The notes: generated by a model not told the origin, from the letters alone. Shown: positions 46,179-55,370, numbered from the stretch's first letter. The stretch: 64,000 bases of DNA from an uncultured Thioclava sp. (GCF_913064665.1 NZ_CAJYBT010000004.1:62001-126000); one strand, 5' to 3'. A program made the numbers and translations.

Positions 46179-47363
46179 TTAGCCGCGGCGCGCCCCGGCC
46201 CCGTTTGTGACGTCATGCTCATAGATCCAGTCGAATCGAGCCACCAGTTTCTTAGGCGTAAAGCGAGACGCCGCGCGCATCGCCAGATGCCCAACCGTAC
46301 GGGGCACACCAGTCAGGTGATAATTGCGCGCATTTTTGCTCGCCGCGTTGACGATACGCGCACAGCGATCATGGCGCGCCGCTTGATAGGCGGCAAATGC
46401 GACCTCATCGCTGTCATGCGTGGCCAACGCCTCGGCCAAGACCCAGGCATCTTCCAGCGCCATCACCGCGCCCTGCGCCAGAAACGGTAAGGTCGGATGC
46501 GCGGCATCGCCCAGAATAGCGGCGTGTTTGCCATACCAATGCTCGGCCACAGGGTGGCGGAACAGACCCCACAGGTTCACCTGCTCAACTTGCTCCAGCC
46601 AGCCTTTGACGGTGGGGCAGAAATCCTCAAACGCCACACGCAGGTTGATCGGATCATCCTCAAGCGCCCAGCTCTCCTCGACCCAGGAATGACGCTCTTC
46701 GACGGCGACAATATTGCGCAGGCCCCCGCCCAGCGGATAACTGACCAAATGGCGCTTGGCCCCCATGAAAACCTGCACCACATTGGGCGCATCCGGCGCA
46801 CAGGGAATCAGCGCGCGCCACGCTACCTGATGGGTGAAGAACGGCGCGACCCGCCCGTTCAGCGCCTCGCGTAGCTTGGAATGCAGCCCATCCGCCCCGA
46901 TCAAAAGATCGGCCTCATAGGTGGCCCCTTGCGCGGTTTGCAGACGCGGGCGATCGCCGCTCAGATTGATGCTGTCGATCTGTTGCAGCAGACGGATTTG
47001 CACGCCTGCGTCACGCGCGCCTTCCGCCAGCATCTCGATCAGGCGGGCACGGTGGATAAAATGATACTGCGCGCCGGGGCGCAACCGCGCCAGATCAAGG
47101 CGCGCCACCTGCCCGCCCGTTTCGCCATCCACCAACTGAACGGCCTCGGCGGTAGGCCCGGCCTGCGCCAGCGCATCGCCCAACCCAAGCGCGCGCAACA
47201 CCCGCGCGCCATTGGGCGAGATTTGCAAGCCTGCGCCAACTTCACGGATCGCCTCGGCCTGTTCGAGTACCTCGACCTCGGCCCCACGCAAGGCCAGAGC
47301 GCGCGCCACGCTAAGCCCCGCGACCCCGCCTCCAAGCACCGTAACCTTGCGTCCGATCAGCAT
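46179..47363 (-). CDS. FAD-dependent aromatic-ring monooxygenase (salicylate hydroxylase-like)
   Basis: A 394-residue flavoprotein monooxygenase of the PHBH/UbiH fold. FAD-binding GGGVAGLSVARALALRGA at the N-terminus is followed by VLEQAE, the DG motif in LLIGADGLHSKLRE and the GD motif in LGDAAHPTLPFLAQGAVMALED. It resembles 3-hydroxybenzoate/salicylate hydroxylases; the true substrate is unknown and no aromatic catabolic genes flank it. It is convergent with the dCTP-deaminase-like gene, with seven bases between. Confidence 0.88.
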   Translation of the reverse strand: MLIGRKVTVLGGGVAGLSVARALALRGAEVEVLEQAEAIREVGAGLQISPNGARVLRALGLGDALAQAGPTAEAVQLVDGETGGQVARLDLARLRPGAQYHFIHRARLIEMLAEGARDAGVQIRLLQQIDSINLSGDRPRLQTAQGATYEADLLIGADGLHSKLREALNGRVAPFFTHQVAWRALIPCAPDAPNVVQVFMGAKRHLVSYPLGGGLRNIVAVEERHSWVEESWALEDDPINLRVAFEDFCPTVKGWLEQVEQVNLWGLFRHPVAEHWYGKHAAILGDAAHPTLPFLAQGAVMALEDAWVLAEALATHDSDEVAFAAYQAARHDRCARIVNAASKNARNYHLTGVPRTVGHLAMRAASRFTPKKLVARFDWIYEHDVTNGAGARRG

Positions 47364-47457
47364 AATATACCCTTTTAAACGCGTTCACCGGCACCCTGCG
47401 GCACCGGTGAGATACTGTCTTTGCGCAATGTCAAATCTGCAACGCAAATGCGCCAGA

Positions 47458-47880
47458 TCAATCGTCGCGATGAACCCGCTCGCGGCGCTCGTGCCTTTCT
47501 TGAGCCTCAAGCGTCATCGTGGCGATCGGGCGCGCATCCAGACGTTTCAACGAGATCGGCTCTCCGGTTTTTTCGCAATAGCCATATTCGCCATTCTCGA
47601 TCCGGCGCAACGCGGCGTCGATCTTGCTGACCAGTTTGCGCTGCCGATCACGAGTGCGCAGTTCCAGCGCACGATCGGTTTCTTCGCTGGCACGGTCGGC
47701 GATATCGGGCACGTTGCGTGCCGATTCGGCCAATCCTTCAAGCGTCTCTGCGGAAAGCTCGAGCAATTCGGTCTTCCACGCCTGCAATTTCCGGCGGAAA
47801 TATTCCATCTGCCGTTCATTCATGAAGGGTTCATCTTCGGCCGGACGGTAATCATCCGGTAGGAAGGTCTCTGCTTTCAT
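47458..47880 (-). CDS. dksA: RNA polymerase-binding transcription factor DksA
   Basis: A 140-residue secondary-channel factor that modulates rRNA and amino-acid promoters with ppGpp. The coiled coil (about 25-90) keeps the tip D62-R-A64 in ADRASEETDR and LELRTRDRQRKL. The zinc-finger region retains only one of four cysteines: C102, then T105, T123 and A126 at the canonical positions. I recall the R. sphaeroides DksA being of this non-zinc-finger kind. ATG 47880 has GAGGG upstream and matches the family start (KAETFLPDDYRPAEDEPFM). It stands alone. Confidence 0.93.
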   Translation of the reverse strand: MKAETFLPDDYRPAEDEPFMNERQMEYFRRKLQAWKTELLELSAETLEGLAESARNVPDIADRASEETDRALELRTRDRQRKLVSKIDAALRRIENGEYGYCEKTGEPISLKRLDARPIATMTLEAQERHERRERVHRDD

Positions 47881-48117
47881 CGCGGCCCTCTTTTCCGTGC
47901 CGGGCGTGCCACTTTGATCAAAATTTGCCATGTGCCACCACTCCTCGGGCGCTCCAATACCCCATGAAGATAGGGTTGTCACGTCTCCATTCACAGCTTC
48001 TCGCGCTTTGTCTCTCAAAATCTACGCTGCACTTGCGGCAGCAATTGGGCAGGGCTAGTTTGCGCCCCATTGGCGCAACATCCTTGCGCGCCTCCCCTCA
48101 GCCAAAGGCCGATCCCT

Positions 48118-48972
48118 GTGCAGTTCCAATCGACCGAAACCTATGTCGCCCCGCCAGATCTCAGCATTGCGGTGAATGCCGCCGTGGCGTTGCAACGCCC
48201 GCTTTTGGTCAAGGGAGAGCCCGGCACCGGCAAGACCGAACTGGCGCGTCAGGTGGCGGCGAGCCTTGGCATGGAGATGATCGAGTGGAACATCAAATCC
48301 ACCACCAAAGCGCAGCAGGGCCTGTATGAATATGACGCCGTCAGCCGGTTGCGCGACAGCCAGCTCGGCCCGGGCCTTGGCGGCGAGCGCGTCAGTGACG
48401 TCAAAAACTACATCCGCAAGGGTAAGCTGTGGCAAGCGTTTGAGGCAGATCGCCGCGTCGTCTTGCTGATTGATGAGGTCGACAAAGCCGATATCGAGTT
48501 CCCCAACGACCTGCTGCAAGAGCTTGATAAGATGGAGTTTCATGTCTACGAAACAGGCGAAACCATCCGCGCTGCCCATCGCCCCGTGGTGATCATCACC
48601 TCAAACAATGAAAAAGAACTGCCCGACGCGTTTTTGCGCCGCTGTTTCTTTCATTACATCCGCTTTCCCGACCCGCAGGTGATGCGTCAGATCGTGGCCG
48701 TGCATTTCCCCGAAATCAAGGAACGCCTGTTGGCCGAGGCGTTGACGCAGTTTTACGAAATCCGCGAAACGCCGGGCCTGAAAAAGAAACCTTCCACCTC
48801 GGAAGTTCTTGATTGGCTTAAACTTTTGCTCGCTGAAGATCTGGACCCGGAAGACCTCAAACGCGACGGGGCCAACCTGCTGCCCAAGCTGCATGGCGCG
48901 CTGCTCAAGAACGAGCAGGATGTGCACCTGTTTGAGCGCCTCGCCTTCATGGCGCGCCGTCAGGGGCGCTAA
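48118..48972 (+). CDS. MoxR family AAA+ ATPase
   Basis: A 284-residue AAA+ chaperone-like ATPase. Walker A GEPGTGKT is at residues 33-40, Walker B LLIDEVD at 116-122, sensor I in VVIITSNNEKELPDAFLRRC, and the C-terminal lid includes TSEVLDWLKLLL. The start is taken as GTG 48118 with AAAGG upstream; related proteins begin right at this point (xFQxTETYVA). MoxR ATPases normally work with a VWA-domain (CoxE-like) partner encoded next door; none is found here, the next gene being convergent. Confidence 0.92.
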   Translation: MQFQSTETYVAPPDLSIAVNAAVALQRPLLVKGEPGTGKTELARQVAASLGMEMIEWNIKSTTKAQQGLYEYDAVSRLRDSQLGPGLGGERVSDVKNYIRKGKLWQAFEADRRVVLLIDEVDKADIEFPNDLLQELDKMEFHVYETGETIRAAHRPVVIITSNNEKELPDAFLRRCFFHYIRFPDPQVMRQIVAVHFPEIKERLLAEALTQFYEIRETPGLKKKPSTSEVLDWLKLLLAEDLDPEDLKRDGANLLPKLHGALLKNEQDVHLFERLAFMARRQGR

Positions 48973-48984
48973 GCGCGGCCTGCG

Positions 48985-49191
48985 TTAAAACCGCCGGGTG
49001 ATGCGCGCAGCCTTGCGCGCGCGTTTTGTGGCGTCCCGCATTTGCTGGGACTGTGCACGCTCTTGCGGGGTCATCGACTTGGGCTGCTTGTCGCGATTTG
49101 AAACCATCGACATGCCTTTGTTGATCCCCCAATTGATCCCACGGCGCAGGAATATGCGGATGATCATATTGAAAATCTGGTTGAGGTTCAT
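48985..49191 (-). CDS. Small basic hypothetical protein (68 aa)
   Basis: I recognise no named family. The protein has an amphipathic or hydrophobic N-terminal stretch (NQIFNMIIRIFLRRGINWGI) and a strongly basic C-terminal half (MRDATKRARKAARITRRF). It follows scpB by 14 bases on the same strand, so it belongs to the argS-scpB operon. In some relatives this place is taken by tat genes; here it is not a TatA (no Phe-Gly hinge). It might associate with membrane or nucleic acid (inference from charge). Confidence 0.65.
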   Translation of the reverse strand: MNLNQIFNMIIRIFLRRGINWGINKGMSMVSNRDKQPKSMTPQERAQSQQMRDATKRARKAARITRRF

Positions 49192-49205
49192 AGGATAAGC
49201 CCTTC

Positions 49206-49862
49206 TTAATCCTCAAAAAGTTCAGATTGACCCGTTTGCAGACCCTCTTCGTCGTCATCCTCGGAGGATGCGCCCGGGAGGGGGCGGTTGTCCAGCAAGC
49301 CCGCCGCGCGCAAGTCTTTGAGGCCGGGCAGATCGCGCGCACTTTCCAAGCTGAAATGGTCGAGGAACCCCTGCGTGACCACAAAGGTCACGGGCCGACC
49401 CGGGGTCATGCGACGCCGTCCAAAACGAATCCATTCCATCTCAAGCAGCTGATCAATCGTGCCACGAGACACCGCAACGCCCCGAATTTCCTCGATTTCT
49501 GCGCGGGTGACGGGCTGGTGATAGGCAATGATCGCGAGCGTTTCGATGGCGGCGCGGCTGAGTTTGCGCTCTTCAACCGTTTCCTTTTGCATCAAAAACG
49601 ACAGATCGGGCGCGGTGCGCATGGCCCAGGCCTCGCCCACTTTAACGACCCGCACGCCGCGCCCTTCATAGCGTTTGCGCAGATGCACCAGCGCCTCGGC
49701 AGGGTCGCAGCCATGGGGCATACGCTCTTCCAACTCCTTGATGCGCACCGGTTCAGCGCTGGCAAACAACACCGCTTCGACCATGCGCTCCTGCTCGCCC
49801 ATCGGAGGCGCTGCAAATAAGGATTTATCTTTTTCTTCTGGTGCTTGAGAGGCGTTATTCAT
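49206..49862 (-). CDS. scpB: Segregation and condensation protein B
   Basis: A 218-residue winged-helix kleisin-interacting protein of the SMC-ScpAB condensin complex. Landmarks are MVEAVLFASAEPVRIKEL, AAIETLAIIAYHQPVTRAEI and SRGTIDQLLEMEWIRFGRR, with an acidic C-terminal tail (SSEDDDEEG). The start overlaps the scpA stop by ATGA. Part of an operon argS-SPOR-nagZ-scpA-scpB plus the small basic gene. Confidence 0.95.
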   Translation of the reverse strand: MNNASQAPEEKDKSLFAAPPMGEQERMVEAVLFASAEPVRIKELEERMPHGCDPAEALVHLRKRYEGRGVRVVKVGEAWAMRTAPDLSFLMQKETVEERKLSRAAIETLAIIAYHQPVTRAEIEEIRGVAVSRGTIDQLLEMEWIRFGRRRMTPGRPVTFVVTQGFLDHFSLESARDLPGLKDLRAAGLLDNRPLPGASSEDDDEEGLQTGQSELFED

Positions 49863-50641
49863 GTTCTTTTCCGAATCGAAATGGGGTGAAACGTCTCAGA
49901 TTGCCGGATCTCGATCTGACCTTGTTTCGCCATCTCCAACGAGGCTGCAAACGTCGCCGCCGTGGCCGATCTGCGCCGCTTTGGATCACTCTCCCAACTC
50001 TCGGGGAGAAAGCTGGTCAAATCCGCCCAATCGCCCGCAAATCCGATCAGGTTACGCAACCGATCCAGCGCCTCCTCCATCGTGTAAACATTCGTGCGAT
50101 CAAAGGCATAGGGGCGAAACTCATCGCGCGTTCTGATCCGGGCATAGGCCTGCATCAAATCCATCAGCGAGGCGGTATAGGTCACTTTGCGCAGGCGCGC
50201 GACCTCTTCGCTGATCCCGCGCGCGAAAGTATCGCGCCCCAGCCGGTCACGCGCCATCAGCTGCGCTGCGGATTCGCGCATTGCTTGCAGGCGTTCCAAC
50301 TGAAAGGCCAGATGAGCGGCCATTTCCTCGGCGCTCGGGCCTTCAGCCGTCGGGTCAGGCGGCAACAGAAGTCGCGACTTCAGAAAGGCGAGCCAGGCCG
50401 CCATCACCAAATAATCTGCCGCAAGTTCGATCCGTAACGCCTTGGCCTGCTCTACAAATTTCAGATATTGCTCGGCCAGTTGCAGCACCGAAATCTTGCG
50501 CAGATCGACCTTTTGCGTGCGTGAGAGATTGAGCAGCAAATCAAGCGGGCCTTCGAACCCGTCGACATCAATGATCAGCGCTTCGGCCTGAAGCCGGTCC
50601 GCCACGCTCTGGGCTTGAAAAAGGTTTTCGGGTTCAGCCAT
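49859..50641 (-). CDS. scpA: Segregation and condensation protein A (kleisin)
   Basis: A 260-residue kleisin that bridges SMC heads in chromosome condensation. The N-terminal FEGPLDLLLNLSRTQKVDLR and ISVLQLAEQYLKFVE are the ScpA signature. A methionine further on and a GTG at 50647 are alternatives to ATG 50641. The start lies inside the last bases of nagZ and the stop overlaps scpB, so translation is coupled. Confidence 0.95.
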   Translation of the reverse strand: MAEPENLFQAQSVADRLQAEALIIDVDGFEGPLDLLLNLSRTQKVDLRKISVLQLAEQYLKFVEQAKALRIELAADYLVMAAWLAFLKSRLLLPPDPTAEGPSAEEMAAHLAFQLERLQAMRESAAQLMARDRLGRDTFARGISEEVARLRKVTYTASLMDLMQAYARIRTRDEFRPYAFDRTNVYTMEEALDRLRNLIGFAGDWADLTSFLPESWESDPKRRRSATAATFAASLEMAKQGQIEIRQSETFHPISIRKRT

Positions 50642-51635
50642 TCCCACCGCCGCTCATCAATGCTTCAAACTCAGCATCGAGAGCCGCCATGTCAACAGAC
50701 TCTGGCAAAATACGCCGATCCAGCGCTGCCTCGGCGCGCGTTTGCGCCGCTGCACTCATCACAGGGGCGGCCAGCGCCACCTCTTCCATCGCGCCCATGT
50801 CGCCATTGCAATGTAACACCAGATCACAGCCCGCAGCGAGTGCCGCACGCGTGCGCGCCCCCGGCCCTCCCGACAGCGCCTCCATCCCGATATCATCGCT
50901 CATCAGCAGACCGTCAAAGCCGATCTCGTCGCGGATCAACCCGATCAAACGCGGGCTTTGCGTCGCCGGGGCACTATCAAGCGCGCTAAAGCGGATATGG
51001 GCCGTCATGCCCATCGGCAGATCGGCCAGCGCGACGAAGGGCGCGAAATCGGTTGCGCGCAGATCGTCAAGATCGGCCGCCACCTCGGGGAGGTGTTTAT
51101 GGCTGTCCGCGACGGCACGGCCATGACCGGGGATGTGTTTGATCACCGGCAGAACCCCGCCCGCCAGCAGCCCGTCAGCCGTGGCGCGCGCATTGGCGAC
51201 CACCTGATCGACAGTGTTGCCCAGACAGCGGTTGCGCAGAAACGTATGGGTCTCGGGAGCGGCCAGATCGCAGGTCGGTGCGCAATTCACGTCGATGCCA
51301 ACCGCGCGCAGCTCATCCGCCATGATACGTGCACGCAGCCAGAAACTGCGCGGCGCGTTTTCGCCCGCCAGAACCGCCTGTTCGAGCGGGGGCAGCCATT
51401 CGCGCCAATGCGGCGCACGCAGGCGTTGCACCCGCCCACCTTCTTGATCAATCAGCACGGGCGCGTCACGCCCAACGGCTGCGCGCAAAGATGAAGTAAG
51501 CTGCGCAACCTGCTGAGGGTCTTCGATATTTCGCGCAAAAAGAATAAAACCCCAAGGATCGGCTTCGCGGAAAAAATCGCGCTCGTCCCGCGTCAGGAAT
51601 GGCCCTTCACAGCCAAATATGACCGCGCCACCCAT
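50634..51635 (-). CDS. nagZ: Beta-N-acetylhexosaminidase
   Basis: Cytosolic family GH3 enzyme that removes GlcNAc from anhydro-muropeptides in cell-wall recycling. It has 333 residues. It carries LIDQEGGRVQRL, KHIPGHGRAVADSHKHLP (catalytic His-Asp loop) and the nucleophile Asp in LLMSDDIGMEAL. The start overlaps the SPOR gene stop by ATGA. Its product can feed AmpR-type beta-lactam sensing in other bacteria; no such gene is in this window. Confidence 0.95.
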   Translation of the reverse strand: MGGAVIFGCEGPFLTRDERDFFREADPWGFILFARNIEDPQQVAQLTSSLRAAVGRDAPVLIDQEGGRVQRLRAPHWREWLPPLEQAVLAGENAPRSFWLRARIMADELRAVGIDVNCAPTCDLAAPETHTFLRNRCLGNTVDQVVANARATADGLLAGGVLPVIKHIPGHGRAVADSHKHLPEVAADLDDLRATDFAPFVALADLPMGMTAHIRFSALDSAPATQSPRLIGLIRDEIGFDGLLMSDDIGMEALSGGPGARTRAALAAGCDLVLHCNGDMGAMEEVALAAPVMSAAAQTRAEAALDRRILPESVDMAALDAEFEALMSGGGNG

Positions 51636-52684
51636 CAGCGCGCAACCGTTGGAATGCAGTTTTGCTGCTCGGCCTGCAGGGCCACGCAGAACTGGCGTGC
51701 CTCGGTCACATCGCTAAAACCGACAACCCGCAGGCGGTAGAAATCGCGCCCCCCCGAAGCGGCCTTCTGGATCACGCGCTGCTTGCCCTCCATCAAGGCC
51801 CCAAAGCGTTGTGCAGCACTGTCCCAAGCCGCCTTGGCATCGGCAGCCGTGTCAAACGCGCCAAGCTGCACCAGCCGCGTGCCGGCGCTCAGCGAGGCGG
51901 GGTCAAGATCGGTGACTTTGTTTTCCGCCGCCTGCCCGCTCATCGATCGGGTGACTGCCTGTTCCAGCGCCGCGGCAAGCAGGCTGTCACGCGCGGGCTT
52001 GGGCAAGGGGCGCGGCGAGACGGCGACGCCGGGCACCGAGGCCGGGATCACATCGGGCGTTGCCTGCAGGGCGACCTCTTGAGGGCGCAGTTCCGGGATT
52101 TCGGGGCTCGCAGCGCCGGGCTCGACAGGAATATCAAGCTGGGGCGTGGGGGCATCTTCGGTTGCGGGCAGCGCAACTGCGGCCTGAATAAGCGCATCCT
52201 CAGAAGCGGCCAGCGACGGCCCTTGTTGCGCAGGTCCCGCCATCGGCGCATCAGCGGCCCCGATCTGCTGGGTCATCTCGCCCATCGGCAAATCTTCATT
52301 GCTGAGCCCTTCGGGCGCGGGCGCAAGAACCACGCGATCGGGGGCCGGCGCGGCAGAGCCGGTGCCTGCCACATCATTCACCGCCAAACCCGTATGACGC
52401 GCCAATTCTCCGCCCGGGTCTTCGGGGGCAATCCGCGCAGGCCCGTCGATTGCGCGGATCACCGGCACACCGTTCAGATCGCGCATCGCCAGCTTATAGC
52501 CCCAAACCACCAACCCCATGATCATCACAACCGAGGTTGCCGCCCCCGCCAGATTGACCCAGCGCGACATCGCGCGCCCGTTGCGCGGTGCCATTTCCGG
52601 ATCAGTGGGATGTGTTTGATACGGCGCCTGCGCGCCATAGCCATAGGCCCCGCCATTGCGGTCGTCGTAAGCTGCCATGCTCAT
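51635..52684 (-). CDS. SPOR-domain membrane protein
   Basis: A 349-residue protein. One transmembrane helix at about residues 44-66 (VNLAGAATSVVMIMGLVVWGY), a long Pro/Ala/Glu-rich periplasmic linker, and a C-terminal SPOR domain (about 268-349; GTRLVQLGAFDTAADAKAAW, FYRLRVVGFSDVTEARQFC) that binds denuded peptidoglycan at the septum. Located between argS and nagZ. A role in division or envelope constriction is likely from the domain. Confidence 0.9.
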   Translation of the reverse strand: MSMAAYDDRNGGAYGYGAQAPYQTHPTDPEMAPRNGRAMSRWVNLAGAATSVVMIMGLVVWGYKLAMRDLNGVPVIRAIDGPARIAPEDPGGELARHTGLAVNDVAGTGSAAPAPDRVVLAPAPEGLSNEDLPMGEMTQQIGAADAPMAGPAQQGPSLAASEDALIQAAVALPATEDAPTPQLDIPVEPGAASPEIPELRPQEVALQATPDVIPASVPGVAVSPRPLPKPARDSLLAAALEQAVTRSMSGQAAENKVTDLDPASLSAGTRLVQLGAFDTAADAKAAWDSAAQRFGALMEGKQRVIQKAASGGRDFYRLRVVGFSDVTEARQFCVALQAEQQNCIPTVAR

Positions 52685-52734
52685 CGCCTCGCCGCCGGTT
52701 GCCCGGCTGTTACTGCCTGTCCCGGCGGCGTGCT

Positions 52735-54480
52735 TTAGCGCATCTCTTCAGCCGGGGTCACGCCAAGAATAGCAAGACCTGAGGAAATAACAACGGCACA
52801 GGCACGCGCGAGGGCGATTTTCGCCGACGATGCGGCCTCATCGCCCTCTTGCAGAAAGCGCAGGGACGCATCGTCATGGCCGCGGTTCCAAAGGCTGTGC
52901 AGATCCGACGCCAGATCGTAGAGATAAAACGCTACGCGATGGGGTTCGTTCGCGCGCGCGGCGACCTCGACCAGACGCGGCCATTCGGCAATCTTTTTGA
53001 CCAGTGAGAGCTCTGCCTCGTGCAAGTCGGTGGAAAGTTCCGCCTTGGCCAAGCGCGCATCTGACATATCCCAACCAGCCTCGGCAGCCTTGCGCAGCAC
53101 CGAACAGACCCGCGCATGGGCGTATTGCACGTAGAAAACCGGGTTGTCCTTGGATTGCTCAAGCACTTTGGCGAAATCGAAATCCAGCGGCGCATCGTTT
53201 TTACGCGTGAGCATGTGGAACCGGGTCACGTCCGCGCCCGCCTGCTCGACCACATCGCGCAGGGTTACGAAGGTGCCCGCGCGTTTTGACATCTTGAAGG
53301 GCTCGCCATTCTTGAACAGCTTCACCAACTGGATCAGCTTGATATCAAGCGTCACACGCCCCTCGGACAGTGCCGCAACGGCCGCTTTCATCCGTTTGAC
53401 ATAGCCACCGTGATCGGCGCCAAACACGTCGATCAGCAGATCGAAGCCACGTTCGATCTTGGTCCAGTGATAGGCAATATCGGGAGCAAAATAGGTCCAA
53501 GCCCCATCCGATTTCTTCACCGGACGGTCCACGTCATCGCCAAACTGCGTCGAGCGGAACAGCGTTTGCTCACGCTCCTCCCAATCCTCGGGCAGCTTGC
53601 CTTTCGGGGGCTCGAGCACGCCTTCATAGATCAGACCGAGATCCTGCAAGCGCTTGAGCGCTGCCTCGATCTGGCCCGTGCCATAAAGCGATTTCTCGGA
53701 ATAAAAGACATCCATTTTCACGCCCAGAGACGCCAGATCGCCGCGGATCATTTCCATCATCGCTTCGGTCGCGAAACTACGCAAATCGACCAGCCAGACC
53801 TCCTCGGGCTTATCCAGCAGATCGCGACCATATTTCGCCTTGATCGCCTCGCCCACCGGGATCAGGTAATCGCCCGGATAAAGCCCTTCACGGATTTCCG
53901 GTTCAAGACCGCAGGCCTCGCGATACCGCTCGTAAGCGGAACGCGCCAGCACATCGACCTGCGCGCCACCATCGTTGATGTAATATTCGCGCGTGACGTC
54001 ATAGCCCGCGAAATCCAAGAGGCTCGCCAAGGCATCGCCAAACACCGCGCCGCGCGTGTGCCCGACATGCATCGGGCCCGTCGGGTTGGCCGAGACATAT
54101 TCGACATTGACCTTGACGCCCTGCCCCAGATCCGAGCGCCCATAGGCAGCGCCCGTTTGCACGACATTGCGCGTCAAATCAGACCAAAGCGTGGGCGCAA
54201 GGCGCAGGTTGATAAAGCCCGGCCCGGCCACATCGGCGCTCAGAATGCGCGCATCCGCAACCAGCTTGGCCGCAAGCGCCTCGGCAATCTCGCGGGGTTT
54301 GCGGTTGGCAGGCTTGGCCAACACCATCGCTGCATTGCTCGCCATATCGCCATGCAGCGCATCGCGCGGCGGCTCTACAGCAACATTGGCAAAATCGAGC
54401 CCCTCAGGCAGAGCGCCCTCAGCAACCATCACATCAAGTGCCGCGATCACCGCCGCACGAATATCGGAAAACAGGTTCAT
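52735..54480 (-). CDS. argS: Arginyl-tRNA synthetase
   Basis: Class I synthetase of 581 residues. HIGH motif as HVGH in [15 protein letters not shown], and KMSKS-type motif as [10 protein letters not shown]. The N-terminal additional domain is [14 protein letters not shown] and the C-terminal anticodon-binding domain is normal. ATG 54480 is the family start; the open frame extends further upstream to 54561, but that part is non-homologous in look. It is the first gene of the operon running to scpB. Confidence 0.96.
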   Translation of the reverse strand: MNLFSDIRAAVIAALDVMVAEGALPEGLDFANVAVEPPRDALHGDMASNAAMVLAKPANRKPREIAEALAAKLVADARILSADVAGPGFINLRLAPTLWSDLTRNVVQTGAAYGRSDLGQGVKVNVEYVSANPTGPMHVGHTRGAVFGDALASLLDFAGYDVTREYYINDGGAQVDVLARSAYERYREACGLEPEIREGLYPGDYLIPVGEAIKAKYGRDLLDKPEEVWLVDLRSFATEAMMEMIRGDLASLGVKMDVFYSEKSLYGTGQIEAALKRLQDLGLIYEGVLEPPKGKLPEDWEEREQTLFRSTQFGDDVDRPVKKSDGAWTYFAPDIAYHWTKIERGFDLLIDVFGADHGGYVKRMKAAVAALSEGRVTLDIKLIQLVKLFKNGEPFKMSKRAGTFVTLRDVVEQAGADVTRFHMLTRKNDAPLDFDFAKVLEQSKDNPVFYVQYAHARVCSVLRKAAEAGWDMSDARLAKAELSTDLHEAELSLVKKIAEWPRLVEVAARANEPHRVAFYLYDLASDLHSLWNRGHDDASLRFLQEGDEAASSAKIALARACAVVISSGLAILGVTPAEEMR

Positions 54481-54612
54481 ATCATTCGTCCTTACTTGCG
54501 TTCTCCCCTGCCAGAGCCCGCGCATAAGGTCAATGGCAGCGGGCGCACCGCCCGGATGCAAGCCTCATCCACCCAACGATATTGCGCCAACGCAAGATAC
54601 GCCCGCCCTCCC

Positions 54613-54644
54613 CATTTCCAAATTCTCGAAATATCCCGGGGGGC
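54613..54644 (-). repeat. GC-rich intergenic repeat element (class B)
   Basis: On the minus strand it reads CCCCCCGGGATATTT then CGAGAATTTGGAAAT, matching the class B copy at 58311-58340. It sits directly before the tandem GC hairpins upstream of argS. Confidence 0.65.
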
Positions 54645-54655
54645 CCGGAACGGGC

Positions 54656-54766
54656 GGGGGCAGCGCCCCCTTTCTTACCCGTTAATTGTCGCCATCCAGC
54701 GACGGGGGCAGCGCCCCCTACTTATCCGCCGATTATCGCCACCCCGTGATTGGGGGCAGCGCCCCC
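54656..54766. repeat. Three GGGGGCAGCGCCCCC hairpins at 48-base spacing
   Basis: The 15-base palindromic motif GGGGGCAGCGCCCCC occurs at 54656-54670, 54704-54718 and 54752-54766, exactly 48 bases apart. The intervening sequence is also similar (TTACCCGTTAATTGTCGCC versus TTATCCGCCGATTATCGCC), so it is an imperfect tandem repeat. Confidence 0.85.
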
Positions 54767-54775
54767 TATGCGCGC

Positions 54776-55090
54776 TCAATCGTCACCGAAATGCTTGTCG
54801 TCGTCGGATTCATCCTCGCCCTCAGAGACGTATTTCGCCGAAAGCAGGATCGAGTGGCTGTCATGGGTCGGGTCCATCACCACATCAGATGGCAATTCGC
54901 CGCGCAGCCATTCGACCACTTCTTCGCGCGCTTCCACCGGCTCCTGCTCGGTCAGCTCGGCAATATAGCGCAGGAAGGCGCGCTGATCGCCGTCGATCTC
55001 ATCCAGCGCCGCTTCCTCCGCCTCGGGCCAGCGATCCATGATCGCCTCGTAAAACGCAGCCCAGTTTTCCTCAATGTGATGCCATTTCAT
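54776..55090 (-). CDS. Acidic CsbD-like small protein (104 aa)
   Basis: A 104-residue very acidic protein. The order of landmarks (IEENWAAFYEAIMDRWPEA, then LDEIDGDQRAFLRYIAE, then EAREEVVEWL) follows the pattern of the CsbD stress-protein fold, but the middle is more acidic than usual and the C-terminal 35 residues (DSHSILLSAKYVSEGEDE) are extra. I am not certain of the family. It stands alone between the tandem hairpins and the entericidin gene. Confidence 0.7.
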   Translation of the reverse strand: MKWHHIEENWAAFYEAIMDRWPEAEEAALDEIDGDQRAFLRYIAELTEQEPVEAREEVVEWLRGELPSDVVMDPTHDSHSILLSAKYVSEGEDESDDDKHFGDD

Positions 55091-55243
55091 AGCGAGCTCT
55101 CCTCGTGGTCACGCATCTTATGCAGACGCGCCTCCTTCATGACAAAGGATCGCGCGCCCTCGGTTTCAAGGCAAAAGGAATTTTGACCTTAGGGGGTTCC
55201 GTCACGGCAATGTTAAATTGCCTGATTTGACGCTTGGGCGCGC

Positions 55244-55360
55244 CTACAACCAGCCCTGCACCTGACGTGCCCCTCCGGAAATATCATCTCCAACGCCCGC
55301 AACTGTATTGCACCCTGCCAATGCCGCTGCCAGCGCAGCCAGAAGGATCAGCTTTTGCAT
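55244..55360 (-). CDS. Entericidin A/B-like lipoprotein (38 aa)
   Basis: A 38-residue lipoprotein precursor: QKLILLAALAAALAGC with lipobox LAGC, then a short mature part CNTVAGVGDDISGGARQ. This is the entericidin EcnA/EcnB family, linked to stationary-phase bacteriolysis and antidote function in enterics. Here the two paralogues are not paired, so a toxin-antidote role is unproven. ATG 55360 has GGAGCAGGA upstream. It lies ten bases after the solute-binding protein gene on the same strand, likely co-transcribed. Confidence 0.85.
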   Translation of the reverse strand: MQKLILLAALAAALAGCNTVAGVGDDISGGARQVQGWL

Positions 55361-55370
55361 CGTCCTGCTC

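Noticed and set aside
48985..49191. TatA, expected after scpB in some relatives
   Set aside because: The 68-residue protein lacks the short transmembrane helix plus Phe-Gly hinge and amphipathic helix order of TatA, and no tatB/tatC follow.
53410..55041. Long open frame antisense to argS and crossing the tandem hairpins
   Set aside because: Covers argS antisense and the repeat array with low-complexity Arg/Pro content; no family features.
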